From NCBI RefSeq assembly GCF_008705135.1, contig NZ_CP023694.1, positions 8,531,001 to 8,595,000 of the forward strand: a DNA stretch of 64,000 bases, in the 5' to 3' direction. This document shows positions 61,064-64,000 of the stretch, piece after piece. Position 1 is the first letter of the stretch; each line of letters opens with the position of its first letter. The position numbers were made by a program, and so were the translations under genes. The notes beneath the pieces were generated by a model. It saw nothing but the letters and a program-made list of their open reading frames with translations, did no database searches and was not told the origin of the DNA. The DNA comes from Streptomyces coeruleorubidus. GTDB lineage: Bacteria; Actinomycetota; Actinomycetes; Streptomycetales; Streptomycetaceae.

Positions 61064-61084
61064 GAGTGGACCAATCCTCCACTC
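61064..61084. promoter_or_regulatory. Palindrome upstream of the permease operon
   Basis: GAGTGGA (61064-61070) and TCCACTC (61078-61084), perfect 7-bp arms with a 7-base centre. It is 180 bases before the permease start, in an AT-richer patch, and just after the stop of the 61090 gene. Confidence 0.45.
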
Positions 61085-61089
61085 TATGG

Positions 61090-61656
61090 TCACTCCTCGT
61101 CATCCGTGTGCTCGGTGTGATCCGCTCGATCCGGCTCGGCGTCCGGCCCCTGGGCCCGGACCCGCTGCACGTGTTCGAGGGAGTCACGCAACTCCGCGAG
61201 CCAGTCGTCGGTGTGACGCTGGACCAGGCGCACGCACCAGGCCAGCGCGTCGCTGCGGCTGCGGGCGACGCCGCCGGCGATCAGGGTGTCGAGGACCTGG
61301 CGCTCCGGCTGGCGCAGCCGTGTCATCACGGGCGCGGCCACGTGCGTGAAGAGCGTCCGCCGTCCGCCGCACTCCACACCCCAGGACACCTTCCGGCGGA
61401 ACCGGTGCTCGGCCTCCCGGGCCACGGCCATCCGGTCCTCACGCGTGCGTTCCCGGAAGTCCTGCACCCGGCTCTCCAGGGCCGCCTCCCGCTCGGCGGC
61501 CGGGGCGTCCTCGGCCAGCCGGGGTTGGGGGATGCGGCCGATCACGGTGATCTCCTCGCGGTCGACCGTGATCTCGGTCAGTTCCTCGAAGAGGTCGTCG
61601 GGAAGGCGGCCGGCGAACCAGCCGCGCAGTTTCTCTCGCTGCTCTGTCGTAATCAT
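61090..61656 (-). CDS. Conserved hypothetical protein with C-terminal RHH-like segment
   Basis: 188 residues from ATG 61656. Alternating charge and the middle block FRRKVSWGVECGGRRTLFTHVAAPVMTRL give a soluble protein; the part VLDTLIAGGVARSRSDALAWCVRLV (around 130-155) looks like the DNA-binding-type helix pair of ribbon-helix-helix proteins, preceded by ITVIGRIPQP. I do not know the family. The inverted repeat GTAAT-GACG-ATTAC (61657-61670) lies immediately before the ATG, where it could bind its own product. Confidence 0.6.
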   Translation of the reverse strand: MITTEQREKLRGWFAGRLPDDLFEELTEITVDREEITVIGRIPQPRLAEDAPAAEREAALESRVQDFRERTREDRMAVAREAEHRFRRKVSWGVECGGRRTLFTHVAAPVMTRLRQPERQVLDTLIAGGVARSRSDALAWCVRLVQRHTDDWLAELRDSLEHVQRVRAQGPDAEPDRADHTEHTDDEE

Positions 61657-61981
61657 GTAATGACGATTACTCCGCCTGAGCATGAACACAAGGGGTCGCG
61701 AAGCAGTCGGCCGAGAGCGGAATCGGAATGTTTCAGGCCTATTAACGAACCCGCGGAAATCGGCCATCTGGCCGCTTCGTGATCCCGGAGCCCGCGCGGT
61801 TACGGGCTTCACACGGGCGCGTTCCGTAACTTCACGCCACTGATTCAACACGCAAGGTTACTGAAACCGGTGGGGTCGATGTGTGTTTCGGGGGCGGACT
61901 CGGCAGACTCGCGGTCGCCGCCCCGGGCACCGATCGAGCACGGGCCGGCACACCCTGTAATCGAGCGGAAGGATGCACACA
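61657..61981. other. Intergenic region between divergent genes
   Basis: Holds the small palindrome GTAAT-GACG-ATTAC at its left edge. The rest shows no clear gene or hairpin. It must contain the Sti1 promoter, but no convincing -35/-10 pair was found. Confidence 0.45.
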
Positions 61982-62416
61982 ATGCGGAACACCGCGCGCT
62001 GGGCCATGACCCTCGGCCTGACGGCCACCGCCGTCTGCGGACCCCTGTCCGGGGCCGCGCTCGCCAGTCCGGGTCAGGCCCCCACCGCGCTCTACGCCCC
62101 GTCGGCCCTCGTTCTCACGGTGGGCCACGGTGAGAGCGCGGCCGCAGCGACTCCGGAACGCGCGGTCACCCTGACCTGTGCCCCGAGGCCCTCCGGCACG
62201 CACCCGGTCGCCGCCTCGGCCTGCGCGGAACTGCGTGGTGTCGGCGGCGACATCCACGCCCTGACCGCCACGGACGGCGTGATGTGCACCAAGCAGTACG
62301 ACCCGGTGGTCGTCACCGTCGACGGTGTCTGGCAGGGGCAGCGCGTCTCCTACGAGCGCACCTTCTCCAACGAGTGCGTGAAGAACGCCTACGGTTCCGG
62401 CGTCTTCGCGTTCTGA
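61982..62416 (+). CDS. sti1: Secreted SSI-family protease inhibitor (Sti1-like)
   Basis: 144 residues from ATG 61982 (GGAAGG 9 bases upstream). Signal peptide (about 1-28, ending GAALA). Cys66-Cys81 and Cys102-Cys132 would form the two disulfides. Reactive loop [11 protein letters not shown]1 is Lys104, so it should block trypsin-like enzymes as well as subtilisins. C-terminus [14 protein letters not shown] is typical. From memory it is the S. coelicolor SCO0762 / S. lividans Sti1 equivalent, which restrains extracellular proteases during development. Confidence 0.93.
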   Translation: MRNTARWAMTLGLTATAVCGPLSGAALASPGQAPTALYAPSALVLTVGHGESAAAATPERAVTLTCAPRPSGTHPVAASACAELRGVGGDIHALTATDGVMCTKQYDPVVVTVDGVWQGQRVSYERTFSNECVKNAYGSGVFAF

Positions 62417-62570
62417 GAGACCGGGATCGCGCCGTTCCCGTGAGACACAGCGGCTCGAGGCTGGGGAGCCGGGCCGCTGTCGCGGGGACCTGCGATCTCG
62501 TACAAGGGGGCCGGTGGGCGGAGTGGGGCCGCCCGCCGGCCCCTGGGCTTGCCGCCCACCGCGACCGGGC

Positions 62571-62777
62571 TCAGGCCCGGTCGCGGTGGCTCGTGTCGCA
62601 CCACGGGTAGCGGCGGCTGCGGCGGCACGTGCACAGGGCCACGCGGAAGCGGTTCGAGGTGACGACGGAACCGTCCTCCAGCTCCACCTCCACCGGGCCC
62701 TCCACCAGCAGTGGGCCCTTGCGCTGGACCGTGACGCGGCGCGGCGCCGCGGACCGGTCAGACGGGGAGTTCGGCAC
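62571..62777 (-). CDS. CDGSH-type [2Fe-2S] protein
   Basis: 68 residues. CTCRRSRRYPWCDTSH gives the three Cys and one His of the mitoNEET-type cluster; the usual CDGSH is CDTSH here. There is no membrane anchor. It is the last gene of the operon, overlapping the methyltransferase by 20 bases. It may carry electrons for the diiron enzyme at the start of the operon (inference). Confidence 0.88.
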   Translation of the reverse strand: MPNSPSDRSAAPRRVTVQRKGPLLVEGPVEVELEDGSVVTSNRFRVALCTCRRSRRYPWCDTSHRDRA

Positions 62778-63432
62778 GGACGACCACCAGCTCTTCCTTG
62801 TCCTCGGCGGGGGGCAGCAGCCCCCGCTCCCGCAGCCAGCGTTCCCGGCCGCGCAGCACCGGGCCGAACGCGATCCGCCGCCGGCACGTCACCGCGGCCT
62901 TCAGGCCGGACGAACGCAGCTGCCCGACGGTCAGGTCCGGGCCGCTCAGCGCGGACTGCACCAGCAGCAGCACCCCGCCCGGACGCAGCAGCTCAGGCGC
63001 CTCCCGGCAGATCCGGTCCACGACCAGCCGTCCGTCGTCACCCGCGTCCCAGGCGCGGGCCGCGCCCCGCGGCCGTCGGGCGCCGTCCGGCGCCGGCACG
63101 TACGGAGGGTTGGCCAGGATCAGGTCGAACGACTCGCCGCGCACCGGATCGAAGAGGTTCCCGTGCCGGATGCGGACCGGCAGCCGCGCTCGTACGGCGT
63201 TCAGCCGCGCGGCCCACACCGCCCTCCGCGACACGTCCACGGCGGTCACACGGAAACCCTGGCGCGCGGCCTCCAAGGCCAGCGCGCCGGTGCCGGTGCC
63301 GACGTCCAGGACCTCCGCGCCGGGCGGCAACGGCTCGTCGAACAGAGCGCCGGCCAGCAACTCGGTGTCTTCCTGTGGGGCGTACACGCCCGGGGGTACC
63401 AGTGGGTTCACGGTGCTCGGGTACCCGGGCAA
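62758..63432 (-). CDS. HemK/PrmC-like class I methyltransferase
   Basis: 224 residues from ATG 63432, directly after the upstream stop. SAM motif LDVGTGTGALALEAAR and motif IV NPPY (NPPYVPAPDGARRP), as in N5-glutamine, adenine and release-factor methyltransferases (HemK2/MTQ2-like). The short length without an N-terminal domain suits a substrate other than RF1/2. In an operon with a diiron-oxygenase-like and a CDGSH protein. Confidence 0.88.
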   Translation of the reverse strand: MPGYPSTVNPLVPPGVYAPQEDTELLAGALFDEPLPPGAEVLDVGTGTGALALEAARQGFRVTAVDVSRRAVWAARLNAVRARLPVRIRHGNLFDPVRGESFDLILANPPYVPAPDGARRPRGAARAWDAGDDGRLVVDRICREAPELLRPGGVLLLVQSALSGPDLTVGQLRSSGLKAAVTCRRRIAFGPVLRGRERWLRERGLLPPAEDKEELVVVRAELPV

Positions 63433-64000
63433 TCAGGAGATATGGGCCGCTTCCAGGGCAAGTGGGGCATGCAGTGACGAACGCGACGCGCGCCAGTCGG
63501 CGAGCAGCCGGGCGGCGAAGCGGTCCTCGACGAACTCGGTGGCGTCGATCCCGAACGCGACGTCCGGGGCCAGGTGCGGCTCATCCTCCAGCAGGCCGCC
63601 GATGACGTCGTGGCGCACCACCTGCTCGTGGACCGCGTCGGCCTCGACGTGCTCGTCGTAGAAGTGCTCGGCCGCCGGCCCGGCGCCGGTGCGGCGCATC
63701 GCCTCGGCGAGTCGCCGCGATCCCGGTGACGAGGTGATCTCGACCGTCGCGAAGTGGCCGACCAGGGCGCCCCTGAGGGCCCGGTGCAGGCCGAAGAGGG
63801 ACATGAGGTTCACCGTGACCAGGGCCTCGGCACACGCCGCGTCGAGGTAGCGGCCGTACGTGGTGTCCAGGCCCAGGTCCGTCATCAGGTCGGCGAACAG
63901 CCGGGCGTGCACACGGTCGGCCCGGCCGCCGCCCCACTCGTCGAACTCCACCGCCGCCATCGCCGCCTTCGCCCGGCCCCACAGCCGCGGCAGCACCCAG
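63433..64000 (-). CDS. Heme-oxygenase-like diiron protein, 5' end outside window
   Basis: At least 189 residues are visible; the frame is open to base 64000. The pattern AAEHFYDEHVEADAVHEQVV, with His, Glu, Asp and His at helical spacing, fits the iron-containing redox family (heme-oxygenase-like diiron oxidases, relatives of SznF/UndA). Helices TVNLMSLFGLHRALRGALVGHFATVEITSSPGSRR precede it. These enzymes use O2 on amines, fatty acids or amino acids. The full metal set cannot be checked because the N-terminus is missing. First gene of a three-gene operon. Confidence 0.75.
   Translation of the reverse strand, partial: WVLPRLWGRAKAAMAAVEFDEWGGGRADRVHARLFADLMTDLGLDTTYGRYLDAACAEALVTVNLMSLFGLHRALRGALVGHFATVEITSSPGSRRLAEAMRRTGAGPAAEHFYDEHVEADAVHEQVVRHDVIGGLLEDEPHLAPDVAFGIDATEFVEDRFAARLLADWRASRSSLHAPLALEAAHIS

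Noticed and set aside
1-64000. tRNA, rRNA, insertion sequence or integrase
   Set aside because: No cloverleaf with a plausible anticodon arm, no transposase or recombinase motif and no terminal inverted repeats were recognised by eye; short RNAs could still be missed.

Overview
The window is high-GC actinobacterial DNA from a Streptomyces: codon third positions are almost all G/C, starts are often GTG or TTG, the three TTA codons I found look like rare bldA-type codons, and marker families are present (conservon, SSI-type protease inhibitor, CebR-type operator, DUF4235, CYP102/CYP105/CYP157-like P450s). From memory, not from a search, the order CYP102 - CYP105/ferredoxin - GH2 beta-galactosidase - GH9 endoglucanase - Sti1 inhibitor resembles the S. 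coelicolor SCO0762-SCO0801 stretch read backwards, so this is probably a chromosomal-arm segment. No rRNA, tRNA, insertion sequence, prophage or CRISPR array was seen.

Layout. 1-7.9 kb: a FUSC exporter (cut by the window edge), an FBP zinc-finger protein and a DUF3626 protein divergent around a strong palindrome, then a PAS-LuxR regulator divergent from a self-sufficient CYP102 (P450-reductase fusion), an APH-like kinase and a small acidic protein. 7.9-16.8 kb: mostly single housekeeping or stress genes on the minus strand (epimerase, a second FUSC protein with a 15-copy 14-residue repeat, HAD, PHP, VanZ, DUF4230, STAS) and an SDR. 16.3-19.5 kb: a MarR regulator divergent from an aldehyde/alcohol dehydrogenase pair, with two operator palindromes. 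19.6-21.5 kb: a quinone-oxidoreductase-like gene divergent from a GlxA/AraC regulator.

21.8-27.2 kb is the main secondary-metabolism block: a conservon (CvnA kinase-like, CvnB roadblock, CvnC DUF742, CvnD GTPase) overlapping a CYP157-like P450 whose K-helix reads ExxW instead of ExxR, and a convergent class I terpene synthase. cvnC carries a TTA codon. 27.5-32.9 kb holds small enzymes and transporters. 33.2-34.7 kb is a CYP105-like P450 with its [3Fe-4S] ferredoxin, followed by a TetR regulator with two perfect operators overlapping a promoter.

39.7-57.3 kb is the sugar and signalling part: a GH2 beta-galactosidase and a GH9 endoglucanase (with a CebR-type operator) lie between two paralogous membrane proteins, each joining an ECF-sigma-like region, an anti-sigma-type zinc motif, one membrane helix and a ricin-like lectin domain. 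Between them are also a PAS-GAF-PP2C-ATPase phosphatase, an ArsB-like permease, an ECF41-type sigma factor that overlaps an isolated cytochrome b gene, and an antitoxin with a Fic/Doc-like partner that lacks the catalytic His. 57.3-64 kb: an FMN-dependent hydroxy-acid enzyme, an NCS1 permease/hydrolase pair, the Sti1-type inhibitor, and a CDGSH - methyltransferase - diiron-oxygenase-like operon that runs off the right edge.

Most promising for new biology: the paired sigma-like/lectin proteins, the ECF41-cytochrome b pair, the TTA-controlled conservon/P450/terpene block, and the diiron/CDGSH cassette.
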